Below the pieces are notes generated by a model, which searched no databases, was not told where the DNA came from, and was given only the letters and a program-made list of their open reading frames with translations. 8,698 nt of DNA. Source: JAASSS01 sp021767745 (GTDB lineage Bacteria; Pseudomonadota; Gammaproteobacteria; UBA5335). Positions 1 to 8,092 of the stretch are shown here, piece after piece. The stretch is taken from contig JAXHVN010000005.1 of assembly GCA_034189165.1 (NCBI GenBank), positions 1 through 8,698 of the forward strand, written 5' to 3'. The position numbers and the translations under genes are program-made. Within the stretch, counting starts at the first letter, position 1. Every line of letters starts with the position of its first letter.

Positions 1-2327
1 CGGCGGTGCGAGGGACCCAGGTGAAAGCGGCCCTCGACGGCATCGTGATCGGCGGCGCGCAGCGGAGTGTCGGCCAGATCACCCAGCGCATCCGGCCAGC
101 CGGCGTTGAAATGCAGGATGTCCACCCCGCGCAACCGCTTGAGCAGCGCCGGACTGACCAGCATGTGATCGAGCACCTGGCTGTTGCCGTCGAAGACGAA
201 GGTGTAGCGCTGGTCAGGGCGCTCCAGCCGCACGAGATTGTAGAGGGGGATGTCGGCCCGCCCGGTGCCTTCCAGAATCGCTACCGGATGATCCCCGCCC
301 TCGCCCGGCTCGCCGAACTGGAAATCGTTCAGATCGCCCGCCACCATCAGCAGCGCGGCCGGATCGCTGGCCAGCCGCTGGTCGACGTAGTCGCGCACCG
401 CCCGTGCCTGCGCCTTGCGCTGCTCCTCGGTCACCCGGACCGGCGGCTGTGTCGCGCCGAACAGCGCCCCATCGCCGCCCTTGCTCTTGAAGTGGTTGCC
501 GATGATCGTCACCTCGGCACCGCCGATCCGGAAGCGGCCAACCAGCGGCTCTCGGCCCGGGCTCGCGCTCTGCGGCCCGAAGGCGGCACTCACTGCCGGG
601 CCGGCGAGCTGGAACGCTTCCAGCAACTCGACCCGATCGGCGTCCCACAGGAAGCCGACCTCGATGCCGCGCCCATCGCTGGTCTCGAACGAGGTGGCGG
701 TGTAGGCGGTGCCGGCGGCGGCGTTCACTCGATCACCCAGCGTCTGGAGGATGGCCGTGTTCTCCACCTCCTGCACGATGAGCACGGCCGGCAGTTCGAG
801 CTCGATGCGCAGCGCGAGTGCCAGCTTGGCGAGCTGAGTCTCCAGCGCCGCAGCGCTGGGCGTACTGGAGCCATCGTCCTTGCCCGGCGCATCCTGCAGG
901 TCGAACAGGTTCTCGACGTTCCAGCTGGTGATGCGCGTCGCGTCGCGCCCGGCGGGGCCGCGTTCGCTCACCGGCGCCGTAGGCACCGGCGCGATGTCGA
1001 GCTCGAGGCTCGTCGGCTGCAGCTTGTAGTTGCCGAAGGTGTAGTCCACCACGCCGATCAGCTGACGGACCCGATCGCCCGGCACCACCTGCGGCGGCGT
1101 CTGCAGGGTGGCATCGTCGATCAGGATTCGCTCGGGGTTGTAGTCGACGACGTTCTCGCCCAGCGGGCGCAGCCGCAACGCGTGATGGGTGGGCAGGTAG
1201 CCGGAAAGCGCCCGCGCGTCGGCCGGTGTGATGGCGGCGAATTCGCCGAAGCGCGTGGTCGGTGCCACCACCACGCCGTTGGTGAGCGAGACGCGCATGC
1301 CCTCCAGCCGCTCCCAGAAGTCGATGCCATCGACGAGGCTTTCGTCCGGCAGGTCGGTCAGCGCTACCGGTGCCGGCAGTGGAGTGCCGGTCGCCACCAC
1401 GGTCAGGGCCGATACGCCGGTCAGGCGCGTGCGCGGCAGCGCGTCGCCGAACTGCTGCTCGTCGACCACCGCGGTCAGCTCGACGGCATCGCCGACGGCG
1501 ACGGCCGGAAGTGACGAGTTGCCGGGCAGATCGACGAGGATACCGTCGGAGGTCTGGGGATCCGCATCGCCCTGCGGGTCCTGCAGCCAGAAGTCGCGCC
1601 CGGCCAGCGCGGTGACCACGCCGGTGGTCGTGATGGTCTCGCCCGCAAGCGCGGCGCGCACGCCGGCGCCCTGGATTTCGTAGATGGGCACGGACTCGCC
1701 ACCCGCGCCGGTGCCGCCGGATACCGGCGTATTGGCCGGGCCCAGGTTGAAGTCGGCGAAGACGAAATCGGCTGGTGTGTCGGTATCGAGCCCGTCGGCA
1801 AGGCGGCGCGCACCGGCGGGAAAGAAGCTGCCGTCCGGCCCGATCACCGGCGCGGCGAAGAAGAAGATGTCACCCGCATCACCGTCGGTCAGGCCGAAGG
1901 CGTCGAGCACGACCTCACCGCCGCTCACACTGCCCCCGGTCAGGCTCGCGGTCTGCACCAGCGCCAGCGTCACGCTGCTGTTCTCCAGGCTGTTGGCGCC
2001 GATCGCGAGATCCGGCGTCACCGCGTAGGCGCGCGCCAGGCCCGTCGGGTTGCCGAGCAGCAGGAAGCCGTTCGGGCCCAGCACGGCACCGGCCGGAAAG
2101 TCGTAGCGGAAGTCGATGCCGCCCGGCCCGCTGCCCGCATCGCCCTCCACGCCGATGATCGAGAGCCCGGCGAGCGCGGTGTCGGGCGCGCCGAACAGCT
2201 CGATGTATTCGGCATCGTCGACCCCGGTCATGCTGACCAGTGCCTCGTTGATGATCACGGCGCCGGCGACGGGAACGCCGGTCAGCAGCACAAGGCCGGC
2301 GAGAGCGGAAGCGTGGCGTGACTGCAT
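1..2327 (-). CDS. Secreted ExeM/NucH-type nuclease: lamin-tail-like, OB-like and endonuclease/exonuclease/phosphatase domains (3' end outside window)
   Basis: The frame is open from the ATG at 2327 to the left edge, giving 775 codons and no visible stop. An in-frame TAG at 2361-2363 leaves this ATG as the first usable start. Residues 1-23 form a short signal peptide ending VAGA. A lamin-tail-like domain follows (IINEALVS, then DDAEYIELF, from about residue 24). An OB-like region starts near Y216 (GVVTA, FWLQDP, TSDGI), with a further WERLEGM stretch around residue 338. The catalytic endonuclease/exonuclease/phosphatase domain runs from about 465: SWNVENLFD with N470, QEVEN with E520, GNHFKSK with N611 and H612, GDLND with D665 and N667, VLDH with D720 and H721, and a final ADH with H761. 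All expected metal and catalytic positions are present. ExeM-type relatives are secreted nucleases acting on extracellular DNA; that role here is inferred. The final ADH suggests only a short tail is missing. The Shine-Dalgarno is weak, and I see no convincing promoter in 2328-2410. Confidence 0.9.
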   Translation of the reverse strand, partial: MQSRHASALAGLVLLTGVPVAGAVIINEALVSMTGVDDAEYIELFGAPDTALAGLSIIGVEGDAGSGPGGIDFRYDFPAGAVLGPNGFLLLGNPTGLARAYAVTPDLAIGANSLENSSVTLALVQTASLTGGSVSGGEVVLDAFGLTDGDAGDIFFFAAPVIGPDGSFFPAGARRLADGLDTDTPADFVFADFNLGPANTPVSGGTGAGGESVPIYEIQGAGVRAALAGETITTTGVVTALAGRDFWLQDPQGDADPQTSDGILVDLPGNSSLPAVAVGDAVELTAVVDEQQFGDALPRTRLTGVSALTVVATGTPLPAPVALTDLPDESLVDGIDFWERLEGMRVSLTNGVVVAPTTRFGEFAAITPADARALSGYLPTHHALRLRPLGENVVDYNPERILIDDATLQTPPQVVPGDRVRQLIGVVDYTFGNYKLQPTSLELDIAPVPTAPVSERGPAGRDATRITSWNVENLFDLQDAPGKDDGSSTPSAAALETQLAKLALALRIELELPAVLIVQEVENTAILQTLGDRVNAAAGTAYTATSFETSDGRGIEVGFLWDADRVELLEAFQLAGPAVSAAFGPQSASPGREPLVGRFRIGGAEVTIIGNHFKSKGGDGALFGATQPPVRVTEEQRKAQARAVRDYVDQRLASDPAALLMVAGDLNDFQFGEPGEGGDHPVAILEGTGRADIPLYNLVRLERPDQRYTFVFDGNSQVLDHMLVSPALLKRLRGVDILHFNAGWPDALGDLADTPLRAADHDAVEGRFHLGPSHR

Positions 2328-2413
2328 GACGAGGATCCGGGCTCCGAGGTTGCCGGCAGCCTAGTGGGCACCGGTGACGACCGCATTGCAACGCCGTTGC
2401 CGCCGGATGGCAC

Positions 2414-2444
2414 AAAAAAACAGGCCCCGCGTGAGCGGGGCCTG
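2414..2444 (-). terminator. Rho-independent terminator of groESL
   Basis: On the minus strand a perfect 10-bp GC-rich stem (CAGGCCCCGC paired with GCGGGGCCTG, 2421-2444) with a 4-base loop is followed at once by seven T residues (2420-2414). It begins 25 bases after the groEL stop codon. Read on the plus strand there is no T run after the stem, so it should work in one direction only. It separates the chaperonin operon from the nuclease gene downstream on the same strand. Confidence 0.93.
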
Positions 2445-2469
2445 CGATCTGCCGGAACGGCGTGGTGGA

Positions 2470-4110
<1,641 letters not shown>

Positions 4111-4116
4111 GTTCAA

Positions 4117-4121
4117 CTCCT
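4117..4121 (-). promoter_or_regulatory. groEL ribosome binding site
   Basis: AGGAG on the minus strand lies six bases before the ATG at 4110. It decides that start over the TTG at 4116, which is immediately next to the site. Confidence 0.85.
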
Positions 4122-4159
4122 GAATGAATCGATCTGGTTGAATACGGGGAAGGGCGCGA

Positions 4160-4450
4160 TCAGCCTTCGATCACCGCCATGATGTCGTCTTCGCGCATCA
4201 CCAGCAGATCCTCGCCTTCGACCTTCACTTCGGTGCCGGCATACTTGGCGAACAGCACGGTGTCGCCGACCTTCACGTCCAGCGCGCGGACGTCGCCGTC
4301 GTCGAGCAGCTTGCCGTTGCCGACGGCAACGATCTCGCCGCGGCTCGGCTTCTCGGTCGCCGAATCCGGGATGACGATGCCGCCGGGGGAAGTGCGCTCT
4401 TCCTCCAGCCGCTTCACGACGACGCGATCATGCAACGGGCGGATTTTCAT
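4160..4450 (-). CDS. groES: Co-chaperonin GroES (10 kDa, Cpn10)
   Basis: GroES forms the heptameric lid that binds the GroEL ring and closes the folding chamber. The protein has 96 residues, the usual family length, and begins MKIRPLHDRVVVKR. The mobile loop that contacts GroEL is recognisable at about residues 17-33 (ERTSPGGIVIPDSATEK). The body contains the family stretches GEIVAVGNG and VKVGDTVLFAKYAGTEVK and ends REDDIMAVIEG. AAGGAG at 4459-4464 is placed eight bases before the ATG. It is the first gene of the chaperonin operon, and its leader (about 60 bases) carries a CIRCE operator. Nothing in it is unusual. Confidence 0.99.
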   Translation of the reverse strand: MKIRPLHDRVVVKRLEEERTSPGGIVIPDSATEKPSRGEIVAVGNGKLLDDGDVRALDVKVGDTVLFAKYAGTEVKVEGEDLLVMREDDIMAVIEG

Positions 4451-4458
4451 CGACGTCT

Positions 4459-4464
4459 CTCCTT
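4459..4464 (-). promoter_or_regulatory. groES ribosome binding site
   Basis: AAGGAG on the minus strand sits eight bases before the groES ATG, a strong match to the anti-Shine-Dalgarno sequence that suits a highly expressed gene. Confidence 0.8.
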
Positions 4465-4494
4465 AGAAACGAACAGGTTGTGGCCACGGAGGTG

Positions 4495-4521
4495 TTAGCA
4501 CTCCCCCCGAGTGAGTGCCAA
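4495..4521 (-). promoter_or_regulatory. CIRCE operator (HrcA-binding inverted repeat)
   Basis: On the plus strand TTAGCACTC (4495-4503), nine spacer bases, then GAGTGCCAA (4513-4521). The CIRCE consensus is TTAGCACTC-N9-GAGTGCTAA, so 17 of 18 arm positions match. The site lies 44 bases upstream of the groES start, and its outer edge overlaps the last base of the -10 box. HrcA bound here would block transcription initiation, with release on heat or protein-folding stress through titration of GroEL. This predicts an hrcA gene elsewhere in the genome. Confidence 0.95.
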
Positions 4522-4548
4522 TGATAGTGACGAGGCCCGGAGCGTCAA
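4521..4548 (-). promoter_or_regulatory. groESL promoter, sigma-70 type
   Basis: On the minus strand TTGACG (4548-4543) and TATCAT (4526-4521) are separated by 16 bases. Each differs from consensus at one position. The predicted transcription start falls about 4513-4515, inside the first arm of the CIRCE element. The -10 does not resemble the CCCCAT-type box of sigma-32, so heat control is predicted to come from HrcA rather than from a heat-shock sigma factor. Confidence 0.85.
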
Positions 4549-4617
4549 GACCAGGGCGATGTCGCGGGCATGACAATCCGCCCCCGGCGGCGGCGCGCCC
4601 GGCTGCGGGCGAGCGGG

Positions 4618-4623
4618 TATACT
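4618..4623 (+). promoter_or_regulatory. Possible -10 box for cutA-dsbD
   Basis: TATACT lies 52 bases before the cutA start and matches the sigma-70 -10 consensus at five of six positions. No recognisable -35 is present 16-18 bases upstream (the region is nearly all G and C), and there is no TG extension. It is the best candidate in the divergent intergenic region 4451-4675, but weakly supported. Confidence 0.35.
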
Positions 4624-4675
4624 GCAAGCGATCCTGCCGGCGACCGGTCCTTGTTCCTGCGCTCGCCGCCGACCG

Positions 4676-5014
4676 ATGACCATGACCGATTCGCTCCCCT
4701 CACCGATGCTCGTGCTGTGCAACTGCCCCGACCAGGCCGTTGCCATCGAGCTGGCGCAGCAGCTCCTGCAGCACCGGCTGGCGGCCTGCGTCAACGTGCT
4801 GCCGGGCGTGCAGTCGCTGTACCGCTGGCAGGGCCGGATCGAGCGTGAGCACGAGGTGACGCTGCTGATCAAGACCACCCGGCCGCGCTACGAGGCCCTG
4901 GAGCGGCTACTCGCCGCGGCGCATCCCTACGACGTGCCGGAGATCATCGCGCTGCCGGTCAGCGCGGGTCTGCCCGCCTATCTCGGCTGGCTGGAGGATG
5001 AATGCCGCGACTGA
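4676..5014 (+). CDS. cutA: CutA1-family divalent cation tolerance protein
   Basis: CutA1 is a small, very stable trimeric protein of ferredoxin-like fold that binds divalent metals such as copper. It was named for copper tolerance in E. coli, but its exact role is unsettled. The 112-residue protein covers the whole family: VLCNCPD with C15, LAACVNVLPGVQSLYRWQG at 35-53, EHEVTLLIKTT at 58-68, and HPYDVPEIIALPV with H83 and E89, then YLGWL near the end. C15, H83 and E89 correspond to positions discussed as metal ligands in E. coli CutA. Two in-frame ATGs (4676 and 4682) are possible, neither with a clear Shine-Dalgarno, so the start may shift by two residues. The stop overlaps the start of dsbD by 13 bases, implying coupled translation. 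Confidence 0.95.
   Translation: MTMTDSLPSPMLVLCNCPDQAVAIELAQQLLQHRLAACVNVLPGVQSLYRWQGRIEREHEVTLLIKTTRPRYEALERLLAAAHPYDVPEIIALPVSAGLPAYLGWLEDECRD
4993..4997 (+). promoter_or_regulatory. dsbD ribosome binding site inside cutA
   Basis: GGAGG within the last codons of cutA lies four bases before the dsbD ATG at 5002. Another ATG at 4998, in a different frame, abuts the site directly and would not be used. The spacing is short but acceptable for a start coupled to ribosomes ending cutA at 5014. Confidence 0.65.
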
Positions 5015-6867
5015 GGCGCTGGCAGTGCGCGCTGCCGGTCCTGCTGCTGGCGCTGCTGGTGCTGCTGCCCGGTGCGGTCGCGGCGGTGGATCTGGACCGG
5101 CTGTTCGAGCGCCGGGCGAACCCGTTCCTGCAGGCCGAGCAGGCCTTCCCGCTGGAGATCGAGGCGCCCGCGGCCGATCGGCTGATCGTGCGCTGGCAGG
5201 TCCAGTCCGGCTATTACCTCTACCGGCACGCCTTCGCCTTCATGCTGCAGCCGGCGGACGCCGACGCCGCACCGATCGACCTGCTTGCCGGCGGCCGGGT
5301 CCGCCTCCCGGCCGGTACGCCCAAGGACGATCCCTACTTCGGCCGCACGGCCGTTTACACCGAACCGGTTTCCGCGGAGCTGGAACTGCCCACGCGGACC
5401 GGCACACTGACCGTGCGCTGGCAGGGTTGCGCCGAGCGCGGCATCTGCTACCCGCCCGCCGAGCGCGTGCTGGACCTGGCTGACTGGCTGCCGGCGGCCA
5501 CGGCCTCGGCCTCGGCGCCGCCGGCAGCGAGGCCACCGGCGGCGGCACGCGCCCCGGCCGCGCAGCCGCCGTCGCCGGCGGCGTCCTCCCGGCTGGCGCG
5601 GCTGCTGGAAGCCGGCTCGCTGGGGCCGATCCTGCTGACCTTTTTCGGCCTCGGCCTGCTGCTGGCCTTCACGCCCTGCGTGCTGCCGATGGTGCCCATC
5701 CTGTCCGCCGTGATCATCGGCGAGCAGGCCGGGCGCGGCCGGGCCTTCGCGCTGTCCGCAGCCTATGTGCTGGCCATGGCGCTGACCTACACCGCCGCCG
5801 GGATACTGGCCGGGCTGTTCGGCGCCAACCTGCAGGCCTATGCCCAGCACCCGGCGGTGCTGATCGGCTTCAGCGCCATCTTCGTGCTGTTGGCACTGGG
5901 CCTGCTCGGGCTGTATACGATCCAGCTGCCGAGCCGCCTGGCCGGGCGCCTGCAACAGCTCTCCGCCCGCCAGCGTGGCGGCAGCTATCTCGGCGTGGGC
6001 GTGATGGGCGCGCTGTCGGCACTGATCGTCGGCCCCTGCGTGGCGGCGCCGCTTGCCGGCGCCCTGGTCTACATCGGCCAGACCGGCGATGCCCTGCTGG
6101 GCGGGTCGGCGCTGTTCGCGCTCAGCCTCGGCATGGGCGCGCCACTGCTGCTGGTCGGACTCGGTGCCGGCGCGTTGCTGCCGCGAGCCGGGCAATGGAT
6201 GGCGGCGATCGAGAGCCTGTTCGGCCTGTTGCTGCTGGGCGTGGCGCTCTGGCTGCTCGGCCGCCTGCTGCCCGGCTGGGCCAGCGTCGCCGCCTGGGGC
6301 GGGCTCGCCATCCTGACCGCCGTGCTGGCCGGCGCGCTGACACCCGGCATGACGCGCGTCGGCCGGCTGCGTCAGGGGCTCGCCCTGGTGCTGCTGGCCT
6401 GGGGCCTGATCTGGCTGCTGGCCGGCGCGCGCGGCGGCGACCGGCTCTGGCCGCCGCTGGCGCTGCCGGCCGGCCAGCAAACAGGCGCTGCGAAGGTCGC
6501 GTTCCGTCCTGTGGCCTCGGTCGCCGAGCTCGAGCAGGCACTGGCCGCGGCCCGCGAGGCCGGCCAGCCGGTGGTGCTGGACTTCTACGCCGACTGGTGC
6601 GTGGATTGCGTGCGCATGGCCCGCAGCACCTTCCGCGATCCGCAGGTCATCGCGCGGCTGGCACCATTGGCGCGACTGCAGGCGGACGTGACGGCGAACG
6701 ATGCCGAGGATCGTGCCCTGCTGCGTGCGCTCGGCGTGCCCGGCCCGCCGGCACTGCTGATCTTCGGTGCCGACGGCCGTGAGCGCAGCGATCATCGTCT
6801 GTACGGTTATGCCGGGCCCGACGCCTTCCTGCGCCGGCTCGAACTCGCGCTATCGGAGTCACCATGA
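5002..6867 (+). CDS. dsbD: Thiol:disulfide interchange protein DsbD
   Basis: DsbD moves reducing power from cytoplasmic thioredoxin across the inner membrane to periplasmic partners such as DsbC and cytochrome c maturation thioredoxins. The protein has 621 residues. A signal peptide (about 1-28, LPVLLLALLVLLPGAVAA) leads into the periplasmic alpha domain with the cysteine pair C143 and C149 in QGCAERGICYPP and a cap-loop-like DDPYFG near 109-114. An alanine/proline linker covers 165-197. The membrane beta domain (about 205-477, around eight hydrophobic segments) has C226 in FTPCVLPMVP and C346 in VGPCVAAP. The C-terminal gamma domain is thioredoxin-like, with C533 and C536 in the CVDC motif and a proline at 583 in GPPALL. 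All six redox cysteines are present. It is longer than E. coli DsbD (565), partly through the linker. It overlaps cutA by 13 bases and the next gene by 4. Confidence 0.98.
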   Translation: MPRLRRWQCALPVLLLALLVLLPGAVAAVDLDRLFERRANPFLQAEQAFPLEIEAPAADRLIVRWQVQSGYYLYRHAFAFMLQPADADAAPIDLLAGGRVRLPAGTPKDDPYFGRTAVYTEPVSAELELPTRTGTLTVRWQGCAERGICYPPAERVLDLADWLPAATASASAPPAARPPAAARAPAAQPPSPAASSRLARLLEAGSLGPILLTFFGLGLLLAFTPCVLPMVPILSAVIIGEQAGRGRAFALSAAYVLAMALTYTAAGILAGLFGANLQAYAQHPAVLIGFSAIFVLLALGLLGLYTIQLPSRLAGRLQQLSARQRGGSYLGVGVMGALSALIVGPCVAAPLAGALVYIGQTGDALLGGSALFALSLGMGAPLLLVGLGAGALLPRAGQWMAAIESLFGLLLLGVALWLLGRLLPGWASVAAWGGLAILTAVLAGALTPGMTRVGRLRQGLALVLLAWGLIWLLAGARGGDRLWPPLALPAGQQTGAAKVAFRPVASVAELEQALAAAREAGQPVVLDFYADWCVDCVRMARSTFRDPQVIARLAPLARLQADVTANDAEDRALLRALGVPGPPALLIFGADGRERSDHRLYGYAGPDAFLRRLELALSESP

Positions 6868-7424
6868 GCGTCTCCCGCCAACAGCTGTCGATCGTCGTGG
6901 TGGCTCTGCTGGCCGCCATCCTGGGGGCCCTGCTGGCGCGTCAGCATCGCGAGCCCCCGGCCGCCCCGGCCATCGATGGCGAGATCGTCGGTGCGCCGGC
7001 GCCCGCCTTCACGCTGGCGGACCTGGACGGCGAGCCGCGCACCCTGGCGTCCTGGGAGGGGCAGTTGCGGCTGATCAACTTCTGGGCGCCCTGGTGCGGA
7101 CCGTGTCGCGAGGAGATCCCGCTGCTGAACGCGACCTACACCCGCTATCGCGAGCAGGGCCTGACCGTGATCGGCATCGCCCTGGACCTGGCGCCGGCGG
7201 TGCGTGCCTATCGCGACGAGATGGGCATCGACTACCCGCTGCTGCTCGCCGGTGACGAGGGCATCACCCTGACCCGCGCCTACGGCAACCGGCAAGGCGG
7301 CATTCCCTACACGGTGCTGGTGCGTCCGGACGGCACGATCGCCGCGCAGCACATGGGGCTGCTGCAGGCAGAACAGCTGGCGGAGTGGCTACGCGAGGCC
7401 GGGCTCACACCGGCGGAACGCTAA
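6864..7424 (+). CDS. TlpA/ResA-like membrane-anchored thioredoxin-fold protein
   Basis: This is a 186-residue protein with an N-terminal hydrophobic segment (about 8-25, LSIVVVALLAAILGALLA) and a periplasmic thioredoxin-like domain from about residue 42. The active site is WAPWCGPCREE, with cysteines C78 and C81, and the conserved cis-proline is P148 in GGIPYTVLVRPDG. A peroxiredoxin-like opening (GAPAPAFTLADLDG) is typical of TlpA, ResA and CcmG relatives, which reduce disulfides in the periplasm, for example on apocytochrome c or copper-site proteins. There is no lipobox cysteine after the hydrophobic segment, so it is probably an uncleaved anchor. Its ATG overlaps the dsbD stop in an ATGA, so it is likely made together with DsbD and may be reduced by it. 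The exact substrate cannot be told from sequence, and dsbE/ccmG is a less likely name because no ccm genes are adjacent. Confidence 0.92.
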   Translation: MSVSRQQLSIVVVALLAAILGALLARQHREPPAAPAIDGEIVGAPAPAFTLADLDGEPRTLASWEGQLRLINFWAPWCGPCREEIPLLNATYTRYREQGLTVIGIALDLAPAVRAYRDEMGIDYPLLLAGDEGITLTRAYGNRQGGIPYTVLVRPDGTIAAQHMGLLQAEQLAEWLREAGLTPAER

Positions 7425-7469
7425 CTTCGGCCAGCGTGCAGGCATCTGCCCGAATCGTGCGCCCTGCGG

Positions 7470-7498
7470 TTGCCTGACGCGCCCGGCCCGGCCAGAAT
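7470..7498 (+). promoter_or_regulatory. Candidate promoter for aroQ-accB-accC
   Basis: TTGCCT (7470-7475) and CAGAAT (7493-7498) are separated by 17 bases. Each matches the sigma-70 consensus at four of six positions. They lie in the only sizeable gap (7425-7613) between the tlpA-like gene and aroQ, which supports a separate transcript with a leader of about 110 bases. No terminator is visible in this gap, so read-through from dsbD is also possible. Confidence 0.42.
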
Positions 7499-7564
7499 AG
7501 GCGCCACGTCGCCCGGCCTGAGGGCTCTGAGAAGCGACCCGACACCCAACACCAGCCGGCCCCA

Positions 7565-7595
7565 CCGGACCCGATCGTCCGGCGGCGCGAGCCGC
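7565..7595 (+). other. Two adjacent small hairpins in the aroQ leader
   Basis: CCGGAC (7565-7570) and GTCCGG (7577-7582) form a perfect 6-bp stem with a 6-base loop. GCGGC (7582-7586) and GCCGC (7591-7595) form a 5-bp stem capped by GCGA, a GNRA-type tetraloop. The two share base 7582. The second ends directly before AAGGA (7596-7600), the only Shine-Dalgarno-like sequence, which is 13 bases before the aroQ ATG. There is no T run, so these are not terminators. In GC-rich DNA such short stems may be chance. Confidence 0.3.
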
Positions 7596-7613
7596 AAGGA
7601 TGTGCGATTCCCC

Positions 7614-8075
7614 ATGGCGTCGATTCTGCTCCTGAACGGCCCCAATCTCGACCTGCTCGGCCGCCGCGAGCCGGCGCACTACGGCGCCACCACGCTGGCG
7701 GCGATCGAGCAGCGCCTGGCCGGGCTGGCGAGTCAAGCCGGGCATCGCCTGGTGGCCTTCCAGAGCAACGCCGAGAGCGCACTGATCGAGCGCCTCCACG
7801 CCGCCATGGACGAGGCGATCGACTTCATCCTGATCAACCCGGCGGGCCTCACGCATACCAGCGTGGCGCTGCGCGACGCGCTGGCGGCCACCGGCCTGCC
7901 ATTCATCGAGATTCACCTCTCCAACATCCACGCCCGCGAAGCCTTTCGGCGACATTCGTATTTTTCGGATCTGGCGAGCGGTGTGATCTGTGGCCTCGGC
8001 GCCCAGGGCTATGAGCTCGCGCTGCAGGCCGCCGTCCGCCGGCTCGATCCAGCCGCCGATCCCGCGGCGCCCTAG
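7614..8075 (+). CDS. aroQ: Type II 3-dehydroquinate dehydratase
   Basis: AroQ catalyses the third step of the shikimate pathway, dehydrating 3-dehydroquinate to 3-dehydroshikimate. Type II enzymes are small dodecamers. The protein has 153 residues, the normal length. It shows NGPNLDLLG at residues 8-16, REPAHYG with the catalytic Y23, FQSNAES at 49-55, NPAGLTHTSVALRDAL at 75-90, EIHLSNIHAREAFRRHS with catalytic H101 and active-site R108, and the closing GVICGLGAQGYELAL. The frame is open upstream to 7470, but the conserved protein begins exactly at the ATG at 7614, and the residues before it have no family character. The Shine-Dalgarno is weak and distant (AAGGA, 13 bases). It stands 17 bases upstream of accB, the order seen in many gammaproteobacteria such as Pseudomonas. 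Confidence 0.98.
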   Translation: MASILLLNGPNLDLLGRREPAHYGATTLAAIEQRLAGLASQAGHRLVAFQSNAESALIERLHAAMDEAIDFILINPAGLTHTSVALRDALAATGLPFIEIHLSNIHAREAFRRHSYFSDLASGVICGLGAQGYELALQAAVRRLDPAADPAAP

Positions 8076-8092
8076 CACGGAAAGCGACAGCC

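Noticed and set aside
6..1514. A 502-codon open frame on the plus strand
   Set aside because: It lies opposite the nuclease gene, whose minus-strand frame is open to the window edge and carries clear catalytic motifs. The plus-strand translation is arginine/histidine-rich with no family features, a common artefact of high-GC codon bias.
4465..4494. Possible RNA thermometer in the groES leader, with CACCTCC pairing to the ribosome binding site
   Set aside because: Only about four base pairs (CUCC with GGAG) can form, too few for a convincing thermosensor. The CIRCE operator already explains heat control.
4978..6795. A 605-codon open frame on the minus strand opposite dsbD
   Set aside because: It is a glutamine/arginine/glycine-rich mirror of dsbD codons with no recognisable domain. 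DsbD on the plus strand is unambiguous.
7425..7460. A terminator after the tlpA-like gene
   Set aside because: Small inverted repeats such as GCAG-gcat-CTGC are present, but the stems are only 4 bp and no T run follows.
7470..7613. An upstream in-frame extension of aroQ (48 extra codons)
   Set aside because: The known family begins with the MASILLLNGPN-type strand. The extension has no family similarity and starts at the candidate -35 region.
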